Source: Rhynchopus sp. YZ270_cl-10
Lineage: Eukaryota; Euglenozoa; Diplonemea; Diplonemida; Diplonemidae
Direction of reading: 5' to 3'
NCBI GenBank assembly: GCA_964035575.1
Contig: OZ037914.1
Span: 754,176-818,175 of the forward strand
Length of the DNA: 64,000 bases
Shown: one piece after another, positions 41,331-50,196 of the stretch
Layout of the letters: every line of letters begins with the position of its first letter
Numbering within the stretch: position 1 is the stretch's first letter
The notes under the pieces: generated by a model
The model's input: the letters and a program-made list of their open reading frames with translations, nothing else
Told to the model about the DNA's origin: nothing
Database searches by the model: none
Program-made: the position numbers and the translations under genes

Positions 41331-41628
41331 TTCTGTAACCTCTCTCTATTTTACGGCAGGTGTGACCGGTTGAGGTGATACTTCCGGACTGAGGAAGGGC
41401 ATTCTTTTACTTTTTTTTCTGTGTGTTTGTTTTCTTGTTGTAGTCTTTTTTGGTGAAGGGGCTTGGCCGACGACACTGAGAACCTCTTTGGTTCATAGCT
41501 GTTAACGACGTCTGGTCCTACCTAGCTGTACACTCTAATTCTAAAAATAAAATAAAATAAAACCAATAGGCAAAGGGGGAGGGGGGAGGCTAAAAGCCAA
41601 ACAAAAGTAAAGAATGAAAAAGAAAAAC

Positions 41629-44436
41629 TCAAGTGCTCTGGGACGGCCGCGAGTTCCTGCTCCGCTTTAGGCCCCGCAGACGGTTGTAGAGGGTGTAAGC
41701 CTCTTCCACCTCGTCGGAGCTCATCGACGGCTTCTTCGCTTCTTTCCACAGGTAGAGGCAGGTGAGGGCGTCATCCACCGACTGCCAATCCCCTCCCGCT
41801 GCCAGCGACTGGTGCTGAAGCGTGTTCGGGTAGAACGTGTCCTTCCACGCCTCGGCGGTCGCTGGACACCCCATGTTGTTGAATCCTGGGCAGGGCGCCA
41901 TACCGGCATAGAACGGCACGTTGGTCGGGAGGGCTGTAGGTGCGGGTTGAGAGCCACTCTCCGATTGCGTGTACGTGCTGGGGGCCGAAGTGGCGTCAGA
42001 CATGGGGACTGCGAGTTCTGATTCGTCGATGAGGTCCATAGAGAACTCGCTGCCCTGCGATGCGGCGGGCGGCTGCTCTCTCGGGTGGACGGAAGAGGGA
42101 ACTGCCTCAGAGGAAGAAGATACGGGGAGGGCTGAGAGGGTGTTTGAGAAGCCACTCTCCGTACCGGTCTGAGGTTGTGTTGCCCCGTCCGAACCAGGGT
42201 GTGACTGCGCAGAGGCGCCGGGACGGGCAACTGCTTGTGCGACAGGGGGCACCGAGGACGCGACCGGAGTAGGGAGGGCTGAATGTGTGGTGGAGTAGCC
42301 GCTCTCTTGTCCCTGGACGTCTGATGATGCCTGTCTCATGTTGCGTTGCGTCTGTGCCCTCCGCGCCTTTGCAGTCTCCACTTGGCTGGTCACGCGAGCT
42401 TCACGCTGTACCTTCACCAAGTTAATGCTCTTGGGGTCAATCATCTCGTGCGCGCGCGCAATGATCCTCGCCGCGCATGGCTTGCTGGACACTGGCAGGG
42501 CCCGCGGGCAGGTTGAGGGGAGGGAACGACACGGCACACACACCCAAACTGAGCACTCCCGACACTCCCAATGACGTTCACGACCGAGGACCGCAGCCGA
42601 GCACAGCTCGCATTTCCCGAAATCCGCCCGTGAGTCTTCCAGGGGGCAGTCCAGAAGCCCCTCGCGTGACACACAAGTGAGAGGCGGCAGGCGCGGGGTC
42701 GGTTCATGCATGAGGAGGAACTGCGTCAGCTTCTCGGGGATATTGACCGGCGTGAAGTGACCTGCGGTGCGGCCATCGTGGGCTAGTGCGAGCACCCGAC
42801 GGTATCCCACTTCGCCTGAGGGGGTGAAGACCGACGGTCGATGGCCACCAATGAACACCACCACCAGGGAATGCAGAGCTCGGGCCAGGCCGCTAACCGT
42901 CACCATGTCAGCCCAAGTGTCAGGACGCGCACACCCAGCGATGCTCATCTGTCGCGCCCATACTCCGACACTTGGTTCAGCGCGAGCCGCTAAGTCCTCG
43001 TCTTGGACCACCTGTGCAATCGCCGCCTGTCTCAGGGACCCCGCACTCCTCCCGCACTGGTACGCCACGGCATCGAAGCAACAGTCGCCCACTGTGTAGC
43101 GGAAGTCCGCGGGAACGGAGCACCCGAGGGAGGACAGCTGTAGCGGCAGGGCCGGCGGGGGGTCACATGTCTCCAGCGCCTTGAATGCTGTTGCAGGGTC
43201 TTCGCAGGGAGTGGAGGGTACTTCAAGGGTGGACGGATGGGTGGATTCCTTGCCCGCTTGTCGGCTCAGCCATGCCTCCATCGCTGCCGTGGCTTCGTCG
43301 ACGTCATAAAGGGGATCAGGGGCGACGGGAGCGACAGGTTCCTCTTCAACTTCACAGTCGTTCTCAGACAAGCGGTACAGATGGTCATCCACGTACGAAG
43401 GGAAACGGTCATCGGGAGGGTCTGGCGAGACGTAGTAGCTTTTGTCGAGGGACACTGCTTTCGCTGGCACTGCTGTGCGCGTGACCGCAAGGCTGAAGCA
43501 CAGGGCGCCTCTCTTCAGCAATGTGGCGCCCACCTCCCGCTGGACACACACGGCCAGACGTTCGTTCCACTTGACCGATGCCAGAACTTTATCCCCGTCC
43601 GCTCGCTCCGCAGCCATCTTGTTCAGATGGCGCCACAGCGTGTCTGCCTCCGGACCTAGCCCCCCAAGGACCTCGGCTGCAAAGGCTGTGAAGGAAATAT
43701 GAGCTTTCCTGCAGGCTTCGCCGTGCTTGCCCCGTTTCGCCGTCTGATGTGTGACCGCGGCGTGTCCCACCGCCCGGGCCGCCCCTTGGACATGCGACTT
43801 GGCGAGGGGATTCGCTACCACGCAGTCCACCGCTCGAGGCTTGCCATCACCGACTCCGATGGAGAAGAAGATGTCTGCCGGTTTGGTCCCTCCGAGGACG
43901 ATGTGCTTAGGCTCCAGGGACGGAGCGAGGCCCGCCTTCGAACCCAGCATGCCCACCAGATCGCGTAGCCGGTCATGCCTGCGAATCGTGCAACCCCCAT
44001 GGCTGCAGTTGAGGGCGTGTATCCCGAACTCATCCATGGGCCGACCACATTGTTCGCATAGTGCCTTGTCCCTGTGTACCGCAAGACCCAGTCTGAGACG
44101 GACCACTGCTCGAAACTCTTCCGGGTTGATGACGTTTTCTGGGGTGGGTAATGCGGTAATCCACGCCCCCGCCAAGGGCAGCTGAAGGGAATTCAGCCGA
44201 GCACGGTCCTGGATGTCCCCTGTGTCGCGCAACTCAGACACTTGACGTGTGATGATCGGGGCAGACAGATCACGCTGTTTGAGGATTTGCTGGGGCTGTT
44301 CCTCTGGGTTCACGCGGGCATCGGCGTCCACAAGCTCATTGTACCGGGTGGCAGTGTGGCTCCACCCTCCAGCATCCCAACGGTAGTGTTTGTCCAGGTG
44401 CTTGCATAAATCGAAGGTGCCACTAGCAGCTCCCAT
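41629..44436 (-). CDS. LINE RLE-type nuclease end fused to OTU cysteine protease and zinc finger, 935 aa
   Basis: Residue ~1-120: end of a reverse-transcriptase thumb/connection region; the frame continues upstream of the ATG for ~10 codons (RRAYDHWTAAA) up to the repeat array, so the ORF is a 5'-truncated part of a larger protein. ~126-155: zinc knuckle CEQCGRPMDEFGIHALNC. ~185-215: restriction-like endonuclease core, KPADIF then PRAVDCVVANPL. ~440-570: OTU-type protease, with GDCCFDAVAYQ (catalytic D-x-x-C, ~449) and GHFTPVNI (catalytic His, ~562). ~605-640: Cys-rich finger CELCSAAV, CREC, CVPC. After that a Ser/Pro/Gln-rich tail with repeats ESGYSTTHSALP and ESGFSNTLSALP, then a short helical end. 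High GC, unlike the host flanks. RLE-type non-LTR elements with OTU domains are known from some lineages; the OTU may process the polyprotein or act on ubiquitin. Confidence 0.8.
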   Translation of the reverse strand: MGAASGTFDLCKHLDKHYRWDAGGWSHTATRYNELVDADARVNPEEQPQQILKQRDLSAPIITRQVSELRDTGDIQDRARLNSLQLPLAGAWITALPTPENVINPEEFRAVVRLRLGLAVHRDKALCEQCGRPMDEFGIHALNCSHGGCTIRRHDRLRDLVGMLGSKAGLAPSLEPKHIVLGGTKPADIFFSIGVGDGKPRAVDCVVANPLAKSHVQGAARAVGHAAVTHQTAKRGKHGEACRKAHISFTAFAAEVLGGLGPEADTLWRHLNKMAAERADGDKVLASVKWNERLAVCVQREVGATLLKRGALCFSLAVTRTAVPAKAVSLDKSYYVSPDPPDDRFPSYVDDHLYRLSENDCEVEEEPVAPVAPDPLYDVDEATAAMEAWLSRQAGKESTHPSTLEVPSTPCEDPATAFKALETCDPPPALPLQLSSLGCSVPADFRYTVGDCCFDAVAYQCGRSAGSLRQAAIAQVVQDEDLAARAEPSVGVWARQMSIAGCARPDTWADMVTVSGLARALHSLVVVFIGGHRPSVFTPSGEVGYRRVLALAHDGRTAGHFTPVNIPEKLTQFLLMHEPTPRLPPLTCVSREGLLDCPLEDSRADFGKCELCSAAVLGRERHWECRECSVWVCVPCRSLPSTCPRALPVSSKPCAARIIARAHEMIDPKSINLVKVQREARVTSQVETAKARRAQTQRNMRQASSDVQGQESGYSTTHSALPTPVASSVPPVAQAVARPGASAQSHPGSDGATQPQTGTESGFSNTLSALPVSSSSEAVPSSVHPREQPPAASQGSEFSMDLIDESELAVPMSDATSAPSTYTQSESGSQPAPTALPTNVPFYAGMAPCPGFNNMGCPATAEAWKDTFYPNTLQHQSLAAGGDWQSVDDALTCLYLWKEAKKPSMSSDEVEEAYTLYNRLRGLKRSRNSRPSQST

Positions 44437-44470
44437 AGCGGCAGCGGTCCAGTGGTCGTATGCACGGCGC

Positions 44471-44752
44471 GGATTTTTTGTGAATAGGATTTTTTTTTTT
44501 TGTGATTGCTTGTGATTTTTTGTGAATAGGATTTATTTTTTTGTGATTTTGTGTGATTTTTTGTGAATAAGATTTTTTGTTTGTGATTTTTTGTGATTTT
44601 TTGTGAATAGGATTTTTTTTTTGTGATTGCTTGTGATTTTTTGTGATTTTTGTGATTTTTTGTGATTTGTTGTGAATAGAATTTTTTTTTTGTGATTTTT
44701 TGTATTTATTTTGTGTGATTTTGTGTGATTTGTTGTGATTTGTTGTGATTTT
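44471..44752 (-). repeat. Right array, TTTTTTGTGA units
   Basis: Mirror of the left array, with units TTTTTTGTGAATAGGATTT and TTGTGATTTTTTGTGA. It abuts the coding frame without a recognisable 5' UTR or promoter. Confidence 0.9.
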
Positions 44753-44797
44753 TTGTGAATATTGTTGTTGCGGGCACCCGGATCTCCCCATATTTAT

Positions 44798-45444
44798 CAA
44801 AAACCCCTTCTTTCACACCCAATTAGTTTACCTTCTGACTGCGAAACAGAAACCGAACCGAACCAGGGGACAAAAAAAAACCCCCCAATTCCCCAAACCC
44901 CAACCTCACCGTGATGTGGATTAAGAACCCTGATGAAAAAAAAAGAAAGTCATACCCCCCTCACCCTCCTCTTTTCTCTAACCCACTGTGCCTTTACACA
45001 ATATTAGACCCATCCCATCCTACTTGCATCTTGAGCACATAACAAAACTTTCCAGCCCATTCCAGATTTTCAAAAAAAAATAAAATCTGAGACCAACCTA
45101 TCTCTCACTCTCACCCTGACCTAATTACCCTGGGCATCCAATGATCTGATCCCCTTTTGTTACCTGACGAGTGGAGGCGGGAGTAGGACGTAGTAGTGGT
45201 GTCCACGAAAACGAAGAGACAGGTGACGGCTGCGTGGAGATTATACGAAGAAAAAGCAAGGTGACTACACCTTCGAGCAATAATATACAAAAAAAAAAGG
45301 CAAATGACTGATGAATAAACCAAAGAATAATCTAATCAGACTACACCTTTCGTCAATTTATCAAACATAACAAAACTTTCACACAAACCCCACCAGGATA
45401 TTATACCACAGCCCCTTTTAAAAACCCCCATTTCCCATTCCAAT
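44798..45444. other. Intergenic, 650 bp
   Basis: C/A-rich DNA with no gene or named repeat that I can support. Ends in a C/T tract before the next ATG. Confidence 0.5.
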
Positions 45445-45909
45445 ATGCACCTCGAACCTGCCCAGCCCCCGACTGGTATTTTTGCGTTGGAAGATTCACA
45501 CACTGAGGGAGGCTCTGTTCCTACTGAACCGGTGTGTTGTGCATGCTTGGAGCCCGGTCGTGGACATGCTCCTGCGGTGATCAGTTTGGCGGATGAGGTT
45601 ACACAGAAGAAGAAGCTTGGGTTGGCGGGGATTAGGGAGCTGCGTGCCCAGCAGCGTGCGTTGCTGTGTGTCGATGTGGAGGAGGAGGAGGAGGAGGAGG
45701 AGGTGGAGGACTGCAAGGTGCCTGCGCTCGACTCCCCCGCCAGCAGCATGGGTGCCTCGTCTCTCTCCCTCTCGCCTCTCTCTCGCTCCGGAAGCAGCCT
45801 CGGGCACAGCGCGCATCACACCGGTCTTCTCAACACCGCAGTTCTCGGCTCCCTACCCAACCGATTTACCCGCCATGCAGTGCTCAAACCGTTGAGTGCT
45901 GGGGCCTAA
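45445..45909 (+). CDS. Small protein with poly-Glu tract, 154 aa
   Basis: ATG 45445 to TAA, GC-rich coding composition between A/T-rich flanks. No family recognised. Features: CCAC near residue 31, a basic patch KKKLGLAGIRELRAQQRALL (~51-70), an EEEEEEEE run (~77-84), then a Ser-rich section (SSMGASSLSLSPLSRSGSS) that would suit phosphorylation. No signal peptide or membrane span. Its Ser-rich GSSLGHSAHH recalls NEDSLGHSTPP of the 24399 protein, but this is too short to prove kinship. Could be a regulatory or RNA-associated protein; no claim made. Confidence 0.6.
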   Translation: MHLEPAQPPTGIFALEDSHTEGGSVPTEPVCCACLEPGRGHAPAVISLADEVTQKKKLGLAGIRELRAQQRALLCVDVEEEEEEEEVEDCKVPALDSPASSMGASSLSLSPLSRSGSSLGHSAHHTGLLNTAVLGSLPNRFTRHAVLKPLSAGA

Positions 45910-45933
45910 AGAGGCTAAAATGAAATAGTTGAA

Positions 45934-46006
45934 AAGTGGAGATTTGCAACAACTGCGGCAACACAACCCGAGGGCAACTACACTACTCCAACAATTTATC
46001 AAAAAA
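45934..46006 (+). repeat. hp-B copy
   Basis: AGTGGAGATTTGCAACAACT, stem TTGC/GCAA, ACTACACTACTCCAACAATT, TATCAAAAAA. Starts 25 bp after the stop codon of the preceding gene. Confidence 0.65.
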
Positions 46007-46248
46007 ATAAAATAAAAAAAATGGATGATTTTGATCTTGAAAGAGAGAGATTTTTTTTTGGGTTTTGTAAAGAATTTTTTTAAACGGTTGTCACCGAGAA
46101 TTGGTGACTAAAAAAAAAAGTTATTGTTTTTCTTTCCGCTTCCTTTATTTCACTCCCCCCTGTCCTGAAAAATGGGTGGGGTAGGATTTTTCTGTGTATT
46201 TTTGTAATGCACATTTTCTTCTTTTCAGTTTATTTTTATATTTTTCTA

Positions 46249-46287
46249 TAAGATGACTAAGCACAGTGAGGCTTTAGGTTCATCTTA
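46249..46287 (+). repeat. hp-C copy, type example
   Basis: Outer arms TAAGATGA (46249-46256)/TCATCTTA (46280-46287), inner CTAAGC/GCTTTAG with one bulge, loop ACAGTGAG. Confidence 0.8.
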
Positions 46288-46332
46288 CAAAAAAAAACGA
46301 TTATTTTTTCTTCTTTTTTTCTTCTTTTTAAA

Positions 46333-46369
46333 GGTGACGAACCACGAGAGGATTCGTTTCGTCGTTACC
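46333..46369 (+). repeat. hp-D-like copy
   Basis: GGTGACGA pairs with TCGTCGTTACC; loop includes CCACGAGAGG. A third distinct outer stem with the same loop. Confidence 0.6.
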
Positions 46370-46737
46370 AAAAAAACCCCAATTTTGTTGAAAAGAAAAT
46401 AATGTACTGTGGCCCAAGAGGCCCTTTCATTATTTCAAAAAAAAGCAAAAAGTCTTCTTCTGAGTGGAGCATGTCTTTTCTGCATGCATTTCCTTCGAAG
46501 CATCTTTCAGCATCTAAGTTTTTTTATTTCTCTTTCTAGTATGTACCCCCCTTCCTTTTTGCCCAATCAACCCATCGCCCCCTTTATATGTATGTTCTTC
46601 TCTGTTTCTACCCCAGCTGAGGTTGTGCTGAAGTGCACAAAAACAAAACAAAAAAAAAAAAAACTTCATAAAACCCAAACTACCTGGATGTGGGGATTTT
46701 TGTTTACATTGCCCTCTTTTTGTTTAGCTGCATAGGT

Positions 46738-46765
46738 CGCGAGAGGGCTTTGTATTTCAAATCAA
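46738..46765 (+). repeat. hp-E right-end fragment
   Basis: CGCGAGAGGGCTTTGTATTT, CAAATCAA: only the last quarter of the element. Confidence 0.55.
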
Positions 46766-46775
46766 TTTTTTTTTA

Positions 46776-46812
46776 AAGGTGACCAAGCACAGGCTATTGA
46801 TCATTTTAACTT
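46776..46812 (+). repeat. hp-C copy (diverged)
   Basis: AAAGGTGACCAAGCACAGGC, ATTGATCATTTT. GGTGA/TCATT outer pairing; the usual TTCATCTT flank is changed. Confidence 0.45.
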
Positions 46813-46840
46813 CTCTCTCTCTCTCTTTCACCTTCTGTAG

Positions 46841-46918
46841 GCCGCAGGGTATTTGTGCTTTAATCGGGATGGCTGGCATCGTGGGTCAGTCGGAGGTGTC
46901 TGCATCAATGACTATTCC
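46841..46918 (+). repeat. hp-F copy, type example
   Basis: GCCGCAGGGTATTTGTGC, TTTAATCGGGATGGCTGGC, GTGGGTCAGTCGGAGGTGTC, TGCATCAATGACTATTCCC. Confidence 0.65.
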
Positions 46919-47089
46919 CTTTTATTTGCTTCAACAAAAAAAACACACCTGACAAGGCTAGTTTGCTTTGATAATGAAAGAAAAAAGCTACCGGGGAGAG
47001 AGGAGAAAGCTGTACTATTTCGACCAGCACCGTTCAGGTTGAAAGATGTCCCTGCTTTTTTTTATTGTGTTCTTTTTTATACCAACCTT

Positions 47090-47148
47090 TTGTGCCTTCA
47101 TCCAGATGGCATTGTATGTGGTCACTGGGAGGTGCCTGCATTATAATA
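47090..47148 (+). repeat. hp-F copy
   Basis: TTGTGCCTTCATCCAGATGG, GTGGTCACTGGGAGGTGCCT, GCATTATAATAAC. Confidence 0.5.
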
Positions 47149-47256
47149 ACTTCACTTTCTTTTGACCCTGTTTGCCCGAGGCTACGATAGACTTAATAGG
47201 TGCTGTACTTTGCCTTTACCTACCTCGACAGGTTAAACGGGATGTGTTATAAATCA

Positions 47257-47375
47257 GTCAACCTCAAAATGGATGATGAAAGAACCTCAATAGCTAGGGG
47301 AGTCCACCCGCATTCACCGGGTCATATACTCTACGGTACACTATTCATGAGCGGGCTGTTGTATTTCAAGTCAAG
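47257..47375 (+). repeat. hp-E copy 6 (diverged)
   Basis: CAACCTCAAAATGGATGATG, GGGAGTCCACCC, CCGGGTCATATACTCTACGG, ACTATTCATGAGCGGGC, GTATTTCAAGTCAAG. Confidence 0.55.
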
Positions 47376-47561
47376 GTTACGATTCAATTGTGGGGTATTT
47401 CCTGGGATATTGTCAAATCTTAGGGGTATGCTGACGCATAGAAAGCGACCCAGAGAAAGCAAGAGCTGTGACCCCCTTTTTTTTTGGATAAGTTGTTTTA
47501 GGCCTGCGTCCCCTATTGGGGTGGCGAGTTTGTTTGTATTTTTAATTGCCCTAAAAAAAAC

Positions 47562-47620
47562 AGTATAGTGGAGTTCATCCTCGGGTGTCTACACTATTAC
47601 AACCAAGTTTTCAACAAAAA
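47562..47620 (+). repeat. hp-B copy
   Basis: TATAGTGGAGTTCATCC, GGGTGTCTACACTATTACAA, CCAAGTTTTCAACAAAA. Confidence 0.6.
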
Positions 47621-47839
47621 ACAGCTTTTCCTTATTTTGGTTACCCTTGCTTTTTGTACCGGGTTGTCTTTATGTGGACCATTATCCACCCCTTTGTGTG
47701 GTGTGCAAGCAGGTCGACAACGTGGTTTGGTGCGAAAAATGCCTAAAAAAGATACCATTTTTTAATGGTTCTGCTTTCCTTTGGTTCTTTTTCCGGTAGG
47801 CGTTGTTTTTGCATTCCCCCAATGTTTTTTTTTTTTTTC

Positions 47840-47970
47840 CAGATGTAAACCACGAAATGGATTGGACTGTATGGTTGAGGTGTGCACCCCACGGTACACC
47901 GTTTTCGTTGTACCAAAGGTACAGTTTTCATGAGAGGGCGGTTGTATTTCAATTTCAATTTCAAGTCAAC
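47840..47970 (+). repeat. hp-E copy 7
   Basis: CAGATGTAAACCACGAAATG, GGACTGTATGGTTGAGGTG, GGTACACCGTTTTCG, GTACCAAAGGTAC (paired GTAC/GTAC), TTTTCATGAGAGGGCGG, TTTCAATTTCAATTTCAAGT. Confidence 0.7.
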
Positions 47971-48509
47971 TTTTTCTTTTTCTGTGTTCTCCTTGAATTG
48001 AACAGGAGTTTTATCTTTGGATTTTAAAGAGAGTTCGATGGGGTATATTATTAACATACCTGCCAAAAAGGTGATGTGGTGATGGGGTGAGTGTGTGCTG
48101 TCTGTCTTCAACTCCAAACTGGAGAAAGGGAAAATGATGCAGAAAGCGACTACTATAGAACGAAGTAAACGTGGTATGAGTAATCCGCATTGCAAATGAA
48201 AGAAAAAGAAGAAAAAAAATGGCAAGACTTTTTTTTTTGTTGTGTTGCTGTTTTGCTGGTTGAGATTACCAGCCCCCCCCCTTTCAACTCTTAACCTCGG
48301 TCCTGTGTGCCTTTTTTTACAATAAAAAAGGTGCGGATTGCACGAACCTGCATTTCAAATTTCCTGATTTTATTATTTCAACGTGGTCCGCCTTAAAGGC
48401 TATACTGTGTTATGTTGTACAGCTTTACCCCTTGGTGCTGTTCAGTACCTGTTGCCCGGCTGTTGTATTTTTTTTTTTAAAAATTGGTGCTTTCGGAAAG
48501 GTACTTTCG

Positions 48510-48560
48510 GAAATCGGTCAACGACCTGTCAATATCGATCCCTCCCGGAGCACCAAAAAC
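48510..48560 (-). repeat. Single-unit relative of the minisatellite repeat
   Basis: On the - strand: GTGCTCCGGGAGGG, GATATTGACAGGTCGTTGAC. Same order as at 22150-22225, but with only one ACAGGTCG unit. Confidence 0.75.
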
Positions 48561-48755
48561 ATTTTTTTTTTATTGTTTGCATTTTCCTCCCCCTTCCCAA
48601 AGTCGGCCTTTTTATTTTGGTGCTGACAAAGAAGAAAGGTGGGTGATATGACATTTAAAAGGCAACTCTTCAGGGAAAGAAATATAGTTGTCGTGTCGGT
48701 GAACAAGGTTGAAAAAAGGAAAAAAAAAATGAGAAGCTGGTGACCTTTTTGCCTG

Positions 48756-48982
48756 CACGGTGGGGTCCAGCCTCTGAGCTGGAGTCAAACGGGAGTCTCA
48801 AACTAGAGGGTGTGACCACCCCCGTTAGTTGAGAATCCCGTAACAAAAACTATAGTGAAGACTGCCTGAATGGCAGCTACACTAAACAAACAAATTACCA
48901 AAAACTTCATAAAAACCCATTCAAACCCCCGTTAGTTGAGACTCTAGTTTTTGGTCCAGCTCAGAGGCTGGACCCCACCGTG
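48756..48982. mobile_element. Inverted-repeat element, 28-bp arms, enclosing an hp-B
   Basis: Perfect 28-bp arms (48756-48783, 48955-48982) starting CACGGTGGGGTCCAGCCTCT. A second arm pair inside (CTAGAG / CTCTAG; CCCCGTTAGTTGAGA on both sides). Length 227 bp, like a MITE. The left-arm motif CACGGTGGAGTCCGTCCGG recurs near 57281. Confidence 0.7.
48849..48906 (+). repeat. hp-B copy, strong stem
   Basis: TATAGTGAAGA, arms CTGCC (48862-48866)/GGCAG (48872-48876), loop TGAAT, then CTACACTAAACAAACAAATT and ACCAAAAAC. Confidence 0.75.
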
Positions 48983-49097
48983 TGCTAATGCGAGATGGGG
49001 GAGGGTTTGCAAAATACTTTTTCCAATACACCATCCCTCCCCAAACCACTATACCCCCTTTATTGAAATGATATGCACGTTCAGAGCATACACCCTC

Positions 49098-49136
49098 TAG
49101 ATACACGTTCACGAGAGGGCTTTGTATTTCAAGTCA
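49098..49136 (+). repeat. hp-E right-end fragment
   Basis: TAGATACACGTTCACGAGAG, GGCTTTGTATTTCAAGTCAT. Confidence 0.6.
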
Positions 49137-49147
49137 TATTATACTGG

Positions 49148-49182
49148 GAAGATGCGTCCACGAGGATCGTTCCATCTTTCAA
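49148..49182 (+). repeat. hp-D copy
   Basis: GAAGATGCG/CGTTCCATCTTTC arms, loop TCCACGAGGAT. Confidence 0.6.
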
Positions 49183-49422
49183 TTCTTTTTTTATGATTTA
49201 TGGAGGAAAGAAAGAAGCGTACCACTAGGATAGCACCTAACAAACAAAGACAAAGATTGAAAAAAAAAAACAACAAAAATCAAAAATCAAAGTACACCAA
49301 TCAGAGCACCGAGCTGTAGGTTCATCTAACAAAAACCTTTTAAAAAGCGTTCCTATTTTCTTCGTTTTCCTAAGATGGCTAAAACCTCCTGGGGTTATCT
49401 CAGAAACCCTTTTTTTAGGTTT

Positions 49423-49463
49423 CCTAAGGTGGCAAAGCACAGAGAGATTTGGGTTCATCTTAT
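49423..49463 (+). repeat. hp-C copy
   Basis: CCTAAGGTGGCAAAGCACAG, AGAGATTTGGGTTCATCTTA, TGG. Weaker relatives lie at 49308-49335 and 49369-49404. Confidence 0.55.
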
Positions 49464-49880
49464 GGTGTTCGTGACCCCCTCCCCAGCGATCAATTTTTCT
49501 TTTTTTTTTTTTTGTCAATCCAGGGTTTTTTCTAGGATTTTTTTTTTCAGATCTGGGGGGGGACCGCAAAAAAACCACCCAAAAATTTTTTTTTTCGCAG
49601 GTGCAAGCAGGGTTTCCGCTTATCTTCATGGAAAAATTTTCCAAAACCGTGAAGATATGTCCAAAAAGGGGTCAAAAATTTTCGCGCTCCGCGCAAAAAA
49701 GTCTGTTCATTTCACGTAAATACGTGATAACGCGGGATGATAACGTACATCAAGAACCAAAACCAACCCTTTTTCTCATGTTCCACAGAACCTTCCCTCA
49801 GTACAAGAAGAAACGGCGGTCATGATATCAGAACTTTCTGGCGAAGCCACGGTACGCAACATTTCAAAAAATTGTGACCT

Positions 49881-50013
49881 AAAATTGAACATTTTTACAG
49901 CCAAACTATGGTAGAGGGCTGTGGTATTCCGCTCATAAGTTTTGAGCTGCGACGCAGGCGCACGGTACGCTACTTTTTTTTTTATTTTTGCCGATCCCTT
50001 ATTCTCACTCTTT
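49881..50013 (+). repeat. hp-K copy 2
   Basis: TTGAACATTTTTACAGCC, AAACTATGG, GCTCATAAGTTTTGAGCTGC, GCACGGTACGCTACTTTTTT, GATCCCTTATTCTCACTC. Confidence 0.7.
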
Positions 50014-50163
50014 GTTCGGTCCGTCAAATGGTGCAAAGATTGGGTGAATTGGGGGCACGGTCTGAAACTTCACCTCGCTATATCCTCTTCGTACGTGGTG
50101 TCCCAAATGGGGGTCTGTGCGGGTGACCCCCAACCACCCCCCATATCCTTTTTTCCCAGTCAA

Positions 50164-50196
50164 AAATTCGTCCCCCCCCCGGGGGGGGACGAATTT
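50164..50196. repeat. G/C palindrome with 16-bp arms
   Basis: AAATTCGTCCCCCCCC and GGGGGGGGACGAATTT separated by a single C. A second C-run/G-run pair follows to 50232. It may extrude as a hairpin or form G-quadruplex. Confidence 0.85.

Larger units (their letters stand above)
40920..44789 (-). mobile_element. Foldback-type composite element carrying a LINE-nuclease/OTU ORF
   Basis: 37-bp terminal inverted repeats (40920-40956 and 44753-44789), read as identical, start GGGGAGATCCGGGTGCCCGC and end AATATTCACAA. Directly inside each lies a long array of TCACAAAAAA-like units, in mirrored orientation. The octamer ATATTTAT lies outside both ends (40909-40916 and 44790-44797), with three extra T on the left; it may be a target duplication. 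Long terminal inverted repeats built of short tandem units are the hallmark of foldback elements, which can carry unrelated cargo. Here the cargo is the 3' part of an RLE-type LINE ORF on the - strand. No transposase is visible, so the element looks non-autonomous or depends on the cargo. Confidence 0.75.

Noticed and set aside
40909-44797. CRISPR-like array reading of the TCACAAAAAA blocks
   Set aside because: Units are degenerate, with no unique spacers, in a eukaryotic context and mirrored at both ends of an element.
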